In this document: piece after piece, positions 47,610-59,000 of the stretch | Layout: every line of letters starts with the position of its first letter | How positions within the stretch are numbered: the stretch's first letter is position 1 | Source of the DNA: Nematostella vectensis | Lineage: Eukaryota > Cnidaria > Anthozoa > Actiniaria > Edwardsiidae | Direction of reading: 5' to 3' | Assembly: GCF_932526225.1 (NCBI RefSeq) | Contig: NC_064044.1 | Coordinates: forward strand, 3,312,092 to 3,376,091 | DNA length: 64,000 nt | The notes under the pieces: generated by a model | The model's database searches: none | What the model was told of the DNA's origin: nothing | The model's input: only the letters and a program-made list of their open reading frames with translations | Program-made: the position numbers and the translations under genes

Positions 47610-49492
47610 GTAAGACCCTGCCCTCCCCTCCCCTATTCCCAGTCGTCTGTTCTGCCCACCCACTGGAAACAAAGACATTTTCTCGTACATTACTCACGAG
47701 ATTCTTCTCTGGGAGTAGTGTTCGTCACTTTGTTATGCAGCTTTGTAAAGCTTTAACCACCTTGTAAAACGTACTTTCATTTCACTTTCTCGCGTGTGTT
47801 GTAAAGAGACTCATTTATACCAGCAGGGCGGCAGCCGTGCGTTATCTGCTCCTTTGCCATCTCAATCAGTGCCCTAAAGTGGACACGGAAATGGTCCGTC
47901 GGCTTCTAGCACGCAAACACAGCACTCACAGTAAATAGAAATGCCAAAATATGATTATACTCACACTTATAACCTCTATTGAGACGACGTTTTTGGCCTT
48001 GAAAATATGCCCCTTTAAAGATCAAATAGTATTTTCCGGGGCTTAATTCCATTTCCGTCTGGTGGGGTATTCCATTACTGAGGCTCCCTTAAATAAATAA
48101 TAGGCGGCCTGTCTTAAGGGATCCTGCAAACTCCATCGGGGGACTGATTGAGTGCTGCACCCTGGACATGTACCATGTCATTGCTGTGCCCTGGACATGT
48201 ACCATGTCGTCGCAGCTCGCTGGTGTGAATAGGTCTTTGTTAAACTTGACTGCACTAAACTAAAAGTAAACAGGCGAAGCAGCCCGCCATTCTATGCATG
48301 TGTTCGGGCATGTGGAATTAACCTGTAATGGGATGGTATATACTATCGTGTATGCTTTAAGCACCATAACGTGTGTGTACATAGTCTTCATTGTAATTTA
48401 CTGTAAGTAGCTTAACGCTAGAGACTATTGTTGTAGTGAGGCTAAGGTAATACATTATCTGTATTCAATTAGAGGTATGTTAAACAAACCGTGGGGAACT
48501 AAAAGCTTTTAAACTAACAGTAACGATTGGTAATTATAACTATAAATTCATAGCGGTGAATAACAGCCAGTATTTACCTGACCAAGGAGCTTAGGGATTG
48601 CCGCTTGGGGACTAAATGATGTCGTCACACGAAGGGTTGTTAAAGGGGTCGCATCCGTCCTTCCTTAGGCCACGCAAAGCTCAATAAAATTCTCTCTGCC
48701 TACGTGTGCTTACCTTAGCCTTTCCTGCCCGGCCGCTTTCTTCTCCCTTTCATCTTGTTCCAGGGAACTGGTCGTCTTTCATACTACTGAGAAAAGGGAG
48801 CTGAAAAGCCTTTGTCACCCACAGATTTGTTATTGTTTTCTACAATATTGACAAATGAGAAAAAAATGAAATGACCATCGGGAAATAAAGTTTTATGATT
48901 CACTTTACTGGCCAGAGCTAGTGCGCCGTGTGCATGGAATCCAGCCCTTTCTAGCGATCAAACGGTTTAAGGTTTCTTTATTTGAGCCGGCATGGCCCCC
49001 AAGTTCAAGCTCTGTACATACTGGCTGTGTTCCCTCTTGCGCAGTGACTTCCTCACTACAAAACACCACAACACTTTAATTTAAAGCAACATAACCTAAC
49101 ATTTCACTACACAACGCGTGTTAACCAGGCTAGCGATGCAGTTATGACGCGCTAGGAGCACTCGATGCACTGTCTTGTACATTGTGTTGTCCTGTCACAC
49201 GATGCTACGGTCTAAATTACTCGCTATATAATACCACTGCTTGATGCTTTAAAAAGCACTTGTTAGCCATAACTGTTTTCATTTAATATTTGAAGAAAAC
49301 CTGTGTGATAAAATCTCGAAATAACCATATAAAATCCCCTTTTTTTACTCCAAATTCAATCGGAAATATCGGAAGGGTTTTCCCAAATCAGCCGATGGAA
49401 ACGGATGCTTTCTCGCACTTGATACCTTGCCAGAATGACAATTGGTGGATGTCAGAGGAATGTATGGAATGTGCGCGTATAGTCGGTTGGCA

Positions 49493-49776
49493 GTCTTGTA
49501 CTTTGCGCTTTCGGTCTGTTGTCGGTCTTGTACTTTGCGCGCTCGGTCTGTTGTCGGTCTTGTATTTTGTGCGTTCGGTCTGTTGTCGGTCTTGTATTTT
49601 GCGCGTTGGGTCTATTGTCGGTATTGTACTCTGTGCGTTCGGTCTGTTGTCGGTCTTGTACTTTGCGCGTTAGGTCTGTTGTCGGTCTTGTACTTTGCGC
49701 GTTAGGTCTGTTGTCGGTATTGTACTCTGTGCGTTCGGTCTGTTGTCGGTCTTGTACTTCGCGCGCTCGGTCTGTT
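49493..49776. repeat. 32-bp minisatellite, about 9 units
   Basis: The unit TCGGTCTGTTGTCGGTCTTG plus TACTTTGCGCGT, with TATTTTG and TACTCTG variants. All three forward frames are open through it; rejected as coding. Confidence 0.92.
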
Positions 49777-50526
49777 GAGCTCCCTTATGTGATCTGATTC
49801 TAGCGCTGTGTGTTGAGTTGAGAGTTGAGCGATCTGATGTGTGAATTGAACGGTCTGATGTATGGGTATCGACAGATATGATCTGTGCGTGGTCTTATCT
49901 TTTTGTGATAGGTAATCGGGTTTTTATGTGTATAATCAGATCTGTGTGTGTTGAATTTGGTGATTTGTGTTTTGAACTGTGATCTGTGTGCTGAATGATC
50001 TGATTTGTGTGTATTTTAAAAACAAAATGGTGTGCGTTTTGAATTGTGTATGGAATTCTTCATTTGGTTATTTTGTTGGTTGATCAGTTTAGTGATTCTC
50101 TCTACAAGGTGAGAATTTAGCGTTTGCGTAATAATATAAACAAATCATACTTGATTTCGTTCCAGTCCCCACAGAACTTCGCCCGAGTAGTTTTGGACCA
50201 ATCGCCGCTACATACGCACGTCACGTGTTTCACCCGTATGCCCGCTGACAACGGCAACGCACATGCCCGCGAGAACTAAGGTGACTATTGAACAATGTCA
50301 CGTTTATGTGAAGATTTCTAAGAGACGACGATATTTTTCCTGAGAAAAAAAAAACAAGAGATGGTGATATTCTGATAGTATCCATTGATGTTGGTGTACA
50401 GCGAGGTCACTCTAGTGGTGATATACGAAGCTAACTTTCTGCACCAGTTGAGTGCAGTGTGAGCACTACAAGGTGAATGAGGATAACTTATCAAGTATGA
50501 AAGTGCTAGGTATGGAAAACATTCAT

Positions 50527-50657
50527 GTAGCCTGCATAGCTGGCGACGTCTTTGAGTTTCAGAGCAGTTTTTTTTATCCTGGAATACGCGAAATCGTTCG
50601 TAGTTTGTTAAAAAAATTGCTCTGAAACTCAACAAGACCGCTAGCTACACAGGCTAC
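50527..50657. mobile_element. 131-bp MITE with 6-bp target-site duplication
   Basis: The left arm GTAGCCTGCATAGCTGGCG...TGAGTTTCAGAGCA is mirrored by the right arm, whose reverse complement starts GTAGCCTGTGTAGCTAGCGG and also reaches TGAGTTTCAGAGCA. The flanks are identical ATTCAT (50521-50526 and 50658-50663). The arms cover almost the entire element, so the RNA would form one long hairpin. Confidence 0.88.
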
Positions 50658-51898
50658 ATTCATGGGATTATCAAAAACACGGAATTTACAAGCACATGTA
50701 GCTGCACGCCGCATCCCATTAACACGGACTCTTGCTGCAGTGAGTGAGTGCCCTTGTCAGCCACACCTTTGTTATTTCAACAAATATCGAGAAGCACACC
50801 AAAATAAAAGGTTATGCTTCATTTAACAAATTAAATTGAGAATATCGCAATAGCCTCAACACGTACTTTGCCAGGCAAGCTACCGGTTGACAGACTCTTA
50901 ACACGTACTTAGCTTGGACGGCAAGCTACCTGTTGACAGAGGCTCTAAAAAGTTTTTTTTATCCCGGTTCAGCCTCGCTGTCAGCCTTTAAAAAAGGGAT
51001 AACCGAATGTGTGGTACAAGACCTAAACATTATGAAGCCTTGACGATCAAGCCACAAGCGAGTTATTTATGAGGGTGTCTAATGTGTCCGTGGCAGAGCG
51101 GATTATGATCCCATAGCTAACCATAACTCGCGAGTTGATCGTAGGTGATTTATGAAATCTTCTTTTCCGTCTGCACAATTAGCTCACAGGACACTTAGAC
51201 TTTGTTACGCCACCGGAGACTCAAGTTAATGGGATTTTATTGTGTTAGTTTATAGGTAGGTGTTTAAGTATAGATAGTAATTCGTAAGTTCCTTGCACAA
51301 AGTCTAGTATTTCTTTTGTTAACTCTTTCGAGGTCTTCCAAAGTTGCACCGAGTGTTAAACGCTTGGTCTCCCTTTATGGTGGAATTCATTCGCCATATT
51401 CTGAGATGTGCGCGACAACAGGATGTTACAAAGTGGCCGATCTTTGGGAAAGGAGTAGCTGGTTAACGCTCGCAATCTGTGATAACATTGTATCGTGTTT
51501 CCTCGGCTCCCAATTCCAAATGAAGATTATATAGGCTTTAGTTGCGCCACCATTCATATTGCGGCGTTGCAGCTTACACTAGGAAGACACGTCTTGACGC
51601 AGAGGTCCTTCCCAAAATGAGAGATACGTAACCTGTAAATTATGCTTTGCCAAAATTCTAGTCTGTTAGCCCTCTCTCATTATTTTTTTTTTGGTGGGGG
51701 TGATGTTTTGTTTCCTGGTGTTATTTTTATACCCCGAACCCTCATCTCATTCACAAACGCACTGCAATGATCGATCAACTATCTTTCCGGCACTGCAATG
51801 ATCGATCAACTATCCATCCGGCACCGCAATGCTCGATCAATGCTCGATCAACTATCTATCCGGCATCCTGTTGTTGCGCACATTTGAACCCCTGCGCT

Positions 51899-52012
51899 CA
51901 CGTGAGGCTTTATTACACGTGAGGTTTATATGCACGTGAGGATTGTCTAACCGTAAGGTGTTTCTATAATGTCACGAGAGGCGTTATTACACGCGAGGTT
52001 TATATACACGTG
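51899..52012. promoter_or_regulatory. CACGTG (E-box) cluster
   Basis: CACGTG at 51899, 51916, 51933 and 52007, most followed by AGG. Degenerate copies (CACGAGAGG, CACGCGAGG, CACGTAAGG) lie between and after. It may be a decayed short tandem repeat rather than a selected enhancer. Confidence 0.4.
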
Positions 52013-53675
52013 AGGTTTGTATGCACGTTACACGTAAGGTGTTTCCATAGTGTCTAATTTAACACACGGTCTAACACATATGCTAGACCGGTTGAGTATA
52101 GAATTTCACATGTTATGTTATCCTATTTAGAGTAAAGTATTGGCAAGCTTGCCTTTTATTAGTTAATGCTAATTTTCTGGCGAATTTTTGACTTTGATTC
52201 GCCCGACATTGGCCTAGTCGTCAAACGCATCTTATTGTTGACCCAACATTAATCCTGCTATATATTATATGATACTACTATTTTCTAGCGAGCATTCTGA
52301 TCAGTTCATGTACGCGCTGGCAGTATTTTTCTAGAGACTCAGGGTATTATTTTTGGCCTTTGAACTTATCTACCGTTAATGAAAGGCAAGCTTGAACTGT
52401 GATGTTCTTGTAGTAAGGATCGTAAGAGGTCGTAAGGATCGTAAGAGCATCGTAAGGATCGTAGGGGCGGCTTTGGGCGTGGCATAACGGCTATATGGTC
52501 GACGTCATCTTTTCTTGAATGCGTATCCTACGATGACCCCAAAGACCTTCTGAGTAATTCAATGGTCAGCTCCTTATTCCTGTACCAAAAACATCAAATC
52601 GTATGCAAGTTTTCTTTTTATCTTTAGAGTTTGGTTGATGTAATACAGTCAACCTTCGCGGACACCCTCGGTGCAGTAAAATTTAGTTCCGTGATAGCAA
52701 GAGTTCGTAAAAACGGGGTTTTTCAGTAATATCTTTGTGTTCGGTCCTGTCGGGGCATGTATTCCTTGTCTTTTATAATGAATGCGGGGTGTCCCTATAA
52801 CATGGTTTACATAATATCAATCGGGGTGTTCGTAGTAACAGGGTGTCTATAAGATGACAGTTGATTGTGATCCATATACAAGTTGATGATAGCTTAACTA
52901 GCCCAAGTGGAAAGCGTCCATTTTGAATTACCCAGAAGGCCCCGGGAACGTAGTTGGATCTTTTCAAACTCTGGGTCGACTTGTGTGACGTGCTGTGACG
53001 AATCCTTTTTCGGCGCAAAATTCAATGCAAATCGCACGTTTGAGAATTGAAGTAAATCCACTTGAATCAATGTGAAATTCAATCTTTCCTACAATGAAAG
53101 CGGCTTCATTCTAGTGCTAAAAGATGAAAAAGGCTATGAATAGATATAGTTTCCAAAATTTTATTTCAAATGTGACCAACAATTTCATACAAGTCGGCCC
53201 AAAGGGACGGATCACAAGATCATGCCGCGCCTTGTCTAATTGTCCGTCATATCCAGTCGTGGTCTAAAGGACTAAAAACTCGTGTTGGATATAGTACTGA
53301 TGCCGTGTGACGGTACTTCTAAGTCTATTGTGTTCAATAAAAGACGTACACTGCCTGCCTAGACATCCTTACTTTAGCCCCACACCTCTTAACTGCGGTT
53401 TTCAATATTATCTGGCTAATCCTGGTCTCATTGGCCAGCACTTAAATGGCTTCCAATTATGCCGCCTCTTTGCAAGGCAAGCCACTGATTGGTCGGAAAG
53501 CACCGAGCAATTTATGTGCATGACGGAAGCCGGAAAGCGGTTTCGGAATTGGAGTTTCCGTGGGCCATGGTTTTATAAAAGCACTAAAAAAGTAAGCTAG
53601 CCTGAGAGTTTTACATGGATATATATTTTTCTTTTGCCCCCACCCCCTTATACCCACCCCATTCTTAGAACTGGC

Positions 53676-53748
53676 CCACCGCTAGCTCAGTGGTGCGAGC
53701 ATTGCTTCTAAAGCAAGAGGTCCTGGGTTCGAATCCGCGTCATACCGG
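53676..53748 (+). other. tRNA-like sequence (tRNA pseudogene or SINE head)
   Basis: Box A TAGCTCAGTGG (53683-53693) and box B GGTTCGAATCC (53726-53736) are intact and correctly spaced, and a D-arm (GCTC/GAGC) forms. The anticodon arm (loop TTCTAAA, anticodon CTA if functional) is short. The T-stem has mismatches and the acceptor strands do not pair. A partial echo of the 3' end (CGTCATACCGG) recurs 31 bp later. A working tRNA is therefore unlikely. Confidence 0.6.
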
Positions 53749-53983
53749 GGTCCTTGGCCCGAATCCTCGTCATACCGGCTTGGAGTTTTTTTCAGGTGTT
53801 AAAACCAGACTCTACACTGGGGACTGTGAATCCCTCGTCTTCTCGGCAAAGTCCGGTCCAGTCCGTCAGCGCACTGTAAGTGTATTAACCTGTTATGGGA
53901 ACGTAATAAAACATTAAGGACGCTGGCCCATGGCTTTACTGTTGGACGCACTCATGATTATGAGTATCGCATGTAAAGTGCAA

Positions 53984-55213
53984 GTACAGGACCCGAAATA
54001 ATCCCAGGACCCCAAACGATCCCCAAAAGTTCCCCAACTGATCCCGGGACCCGAAACGATCCCCAAGAGTCCCCCGAAATGAACCCCAAGGAATTGCAGT
54101 AATGGACAAACAAAAGGAATGTGGAAGGATTGGCTTTCAGTTTTAAAAACATATGAACATTTTAGCGTTATTTGTGTTACTAATATACGACTGCGCCGGA
54201 AATACAGTGGTTGAGTCAGGAATTGGGGTCAAATGACAATTTCCGTGATAGTAATTTGAAGAACCAGGCGTGAATAAATCATTTATAGATAACAAGTCTC
54301 CATATCGATCCACAGATAAAATATAAGGTTGTTCTTAAGGTTACTTTTGTGCATGTTTGTTTGTATTCGGTGAATGAAAGACCTATCACGAGACCATGCA
54401 GGTTTGTACGGCCGACTACATAAAGGAAATTCAAAACTCACATAAATAATGCTTTCAACTAAAGCCACATCTTGCAACGGTAGTAAAAGGGTTGTTCGAG
54501 TGCGTTACTCAGTGTGCTTTGTCATTCCGCCATCTTCTCCGCCAAACCGGCTGCATAAAATGTGTCGGTAAATATTCGCTCATGTGAACATGGATTTCGT
54601 GGTGAAATACACGTTTAGTTGTCAAATGAATATGGATTTTTAGGGGTGATGTTTACCGGAAACAAGATTTATATTGTTAGAGTCATGTGTCGGAACTGCA
54701 AATGTTTAGAGTGTGATGGAAGGTCAACAGTTTTGGTTGTTCTGAGCAAGGCTGTGCTATGTTAATGTTGTATTCCTTTCAGTAGCAATTAAAAGTTGTG
54801 TATTTGTTTTGGACTCTGTTTATGGGTTTACCGCCGGGGCAAAAGCCTTAATTATGCTTTAAGAATTGCAAGTGATTACTTCTGCTTTCCCTTTGTCCAT
54901 TACTGCAATTCCATGAGGTCGATTTCGGGGACTCCTCGGTATGGTTTCAGGTCCCGGGATCACTTGGGGTGCTTTTGGGGATCGTCGGGTCCTGGGATCA
55001 TTTCGGGTCCTGGGATCATTTCGGGTCCTGGGATCATTTCGGGTCCTGGGATCGTTTCGGGTCCTGGGATCATTTCGAGTCCTGGGATCGTTTCGGGTCC
55101 TGGGATCGTTTCGGGCCCTGGGATCGTTTCGGGTTCTGGGATCGTTTCGGGTCCTGGGATCGTTTCGGGTCCTGGGATCGTTTCGGGTCCTGGGATCGTT
55201 TCGGGTCCTGTAC
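53984..55213. mobile_element. Possible 1.2-kb inverted-repeat element with an expanded right arm
   Basis: GTACAGGACCCGAAA at 53984 is the exact complement of TTTCGGGTCCTGTAC ending at 55213. Similarity continues about 150 bp inward as an inverted repeat (left 53984-54110, right 54890-55000 plus array), including ATTACTGCAATTCC. The interior has no recognised gene. No target-site duplication was found, so an inverted duplication is the alternative. Confidence 0.5.
54990..55209. repeat. 18-bp minisatellite, about 12 units
   Basis: The unit CGGGTCCTGGGATC(A/G)TTT is a multiple of three, so several frames stay open on both strands (6-residue repeats). It forms the expanded right arm of the inverted repeat above. 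Confidence 0.93.
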
Positions 55214-56047
55214 AGGTATGCCCATAAGGATACGAGTGCTGTAGAAATGAAACACTCAATAATACCCCTTTGTGGTCAGTTCTGTCATATCCTTAGCGTC
55301 TTGTCCGCTTTCCTTACCAAATGTCCCGGATGCGCTGCTAGGAAGGTACAGACATCTAATACACAGGCTACCCACTCCACCCCCGCCGTCTAGTTTCGCC
55401 TCTTTCTTGCGCTGACCCCGACGTTCCCGACGTTGCGTGCTTCACCACAGGCTTCCCACCCTTGGAGAAAAGGTCCTGGGGACGATATTTAGACAAATTC
55501 TTCACGCAAATGATTTTCAATGATCCTTGTGTCTAATATATAAATTAATAAAATTATTTCGAGTATAGGTGTATCCGTTTGTGGTTCTATATTTTCACCA
55601 GAAGCTCGATCGAATTTATTACTTTGCATAGTTTCATATAGCATAAAATTTGTGTATCGGCTTATTTATGGGACACGGTCAACAAAATTTATGTCTGCCT
55701 TTTTTTGTACATACAAATCGTCAAAGGGTTGAACTCGCTCGGAAACGGAAGTCATCTTTACTTCCGGCGGTGCGGTGATATATTTGATCAATCATTTGTC
55801 CTTCGTTCCATGACATATTTCTTGACGTGTAATCCAAGGGGCACGATTATCAAACTCTTAGAGACCCAAGCGAATGAATGGTTGAGCGATCGCAACAATA
55901 ATACGCTGTTCTTGGGAAAATCCAAATGAACAGCCCAAGCTATGGAGGAAATCAAATAGAAAAACAAATTACGGAATATTTTATTCGTGACTTCATCCCG
56001 AGCGCATGGCCGCACACAGAAAAGCTTCGGGCCTTCAACAACAAATT

Positions 56048-59000
56048 ATGCTGAAACTCTTCCTAATCTTCCTCGGTAAGAAAATTATAAAAGTTTGGAG
56101 ATAAATCCTGTCAATTCATAGTTTACGGAGGTTGTTTCTTATGCCATATTTATGATGCTGTTGTTATTGGGTCCAGGGTTGAATTTCTATGCGTGCCTAT
56201 CTCATGCTGGGCTCGATAACAAGAAATCAACGGAATTTGACAGCGGGAGGACTCACAGCAGACGGACCGAGGCTGAGCTAGGTGATAGCATGCTTGGGTT
56301 TATTGACGAAGGCGAGCAGAAGACTCCGTTTCTTGGATCCCACTCCGAAAAGGATAAAAACCAAACGCGACAGTCTAACACAGATGTGGAACTATCTGTC
56401 TTTCAGGTAGAGCACATTTTGACGGGTCCGAAAGATAAGAGAACTAATGCAGAAACATCTCAAGTTGGATATAAAATCCAACCTAGTTCTACTAGGAACG
56501 ATGCCGCTAAGGCAAGCACCATACAAAATGGCAAACACCAAATTAATATATTTTCTAGTAAAACAACAGTTCTTTTTTCAAGTCCCACGAGTATCGCGAA
56601 GAGTTTATCTATGATGTCATCCGGGTGTATAAACCACCGACATTCCCGCGATTTCCGTTTGTCTCAAAGAGACAACAAAGAGTTTGACATTTCTACGCAG
56701 ACGAATGTAGGCGAGAGTGTTAATGCGAGTACAAAGGCTCAAAGCTCTGTTATCCCTGATGCTAGATACACTGAGCTACCAACAGGCGGATTAGCGGAAT
56801 GGAATTCGCCCAAATCCACGGATAAACCTCGTACTCTTTTCAATCAAAACAGCGCTTACGCAACGACCGGATTCGAGTCATTGACAGCTACACCACCAAC
56901 GAAGACATTTGATGCTAGTGTGCTGGTATTCGCAATAAACTCTGATTTAGTAAAAAGGGAAGGAGACCTTTACTCATCAACGAAAGCGGTGGCATCAGCG
57001 AGAACATCACCTATGACGTCATCACTTGTGGCATCATCGGGTCCGACGACGTCTTCACAGCAAAATACGGTAGGGACCCCATCGCTGGGGGACACGATAC
57101 AAGTCAAAGTGACGTCATCACAAGAGAGGAATTTGGCAGTGACGTCATCACAAGAGAGGAACTTGGCAGTGACGTCATCAGAGCCAACTGCAGATTCAAT
57201 CCTCGTGATGCCATCACAAGAGACAACTGAATTATTCCTAATGACGTCATCAAAAAAGACTGAGGTTCCAGCTCTATTTACGTCACAGGTCGGGGCATTG
57301 TCAGCTCAGGTGACGTCATCACAAATTACCACTGCATCAGACCTAGTGACGCCATCTAAAGAGACCAGTATTTTAACTCAAATGGCGTCAACAAAGGGCA
57401 ATGGGTCGCCTTTGGTTATGACTTCATCACAGTATGGTATGTTACCTACTCATCACTCGATTGTGACTCAAGAAAATTCGCTGCGTTCTTTTGCTTCTGC
57501 TTCGTCTGTAATGACGTCATCAGTGCGTGAATTTACGTCATCGTCATCGTTGGCTGCAACTCCCGCCTTGCCCACTTTCCCGGAATCCGATGGGACGCTG
57601 ACTAGGAGAACAAGGACGGCCTCTTATTCACTGATGACGTCTTTGCCGTCTACGATTGCAAGCTTGGGTGGTGATAGCAAGACACGGTTAATCAACACTT
57701 TATCGACAAGACGCGGTTCCTCATCAGTAATGCACCTTGCCTCACCAGCACATCAAAACATGTCATCATTGCATCACGGTGCTTCACCATCACATAGTAT
57801 GTCATCATTACATCATAGTCCGTCATCACATAGTACGTCGTCGTTATATCGTAGTCCGTCATCACATAGTACGCCATCATCACATTATAGTACTACGTCA
57901 TCGCATCATAGTCCGTCATCATTACATCATAATATGTCATCACATAGTACGTCATCATTACATCATAGTCCGTCATCACATAGTACGTCGTCGTTATATC
58001 GTAGTCCGTCATCACATAGTACGTCATCATCACATTATAGTACTACGTCATCGCATCATAGTCCGTCATCATTACATTATAGTACTACGTCATCGCATCA
58101 TAGTACGTCATCATCACATTATAGTACTACGTCATCGCATCATAATCCTTCATCATCACATAGTACAATCAACACGTCAATACTCTATTTGTCATCATCA
58201 CACCATATAGCATCATTTCAGAGGAACCCGTCATCGGCACAGGACCTCAGGTTATCTGAACAAAAGGTGACGTATTTAGATGCGTCATTGTCTACCTATT
58301 TTACAACATCATCATCACATTTGAAGCCATCAGATCACAGCGCAAACCAGAGCAAGTCATCGACACATCACATTTCGTCATCAGCACAAAGGATACCGTC
58401 ACCAACACCGAATGTGGCGTCATCACCACATACTATCACGTCATCGATACCTGATGTGACGTCATTGGCCCATACTATCACGCCACCAATACCGAGCATG
58501 GCGTCATCGACACTTATTATCACGTCAGGGACACAAGATGTGACGTCATTGACTCATAATATCACGCCAACAAGAAAGATGACGGGCTCCAGGTCACAAA
58601 TTAAAGCAAACATGACGTCATTGGATCAACCAAAAATTCCATTTCTTAAACACAGTACGTCATCGACACAACGCATGCTGCCGTCATCTCCGCGCGGCAC
58701 CTCAAGTCTTAGCACGCCCGTGGTAAGTTAATCACATAGCACGCCCGTGGTAAGTTAATCACATAGCACGCCCGTGGTAAGTTAATCACATAGCACACCC
58801 GTGGTAAGTTAATCACATAGCACACCCGTGGTAAGTTAATCACATAGCACACCCGTGGTAAGTTAATCACATAGCACGCCCGTGGTAAGTTAATCACATA
58901 GCACGCCCGTGGTAAGTTAATCACATAACACGCCCGTGGTAAGATGATCACATAGCACGACCGCGGTAAGTTAATCACATAGCACGACCGCGGTAAGTTA

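Larger units (their letters stand above)
45061..53675. other. Gene-poor region
   Basis: Besides the repeats listed separately I see no coding gene. Features: three CACGTG motifs at 46790-46880, a 27-bp doublet (CCTGGACATGTACCATGTC) at about 48160-48210, GATCTGTGTG-type repeats at 49800-50000, and GTAAGGATC repeats at 52410-52465. Three approximately 30-bp units with CACTGCAATGATCGATCAAC lie at 51759-51855. Confidence 0.55.
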
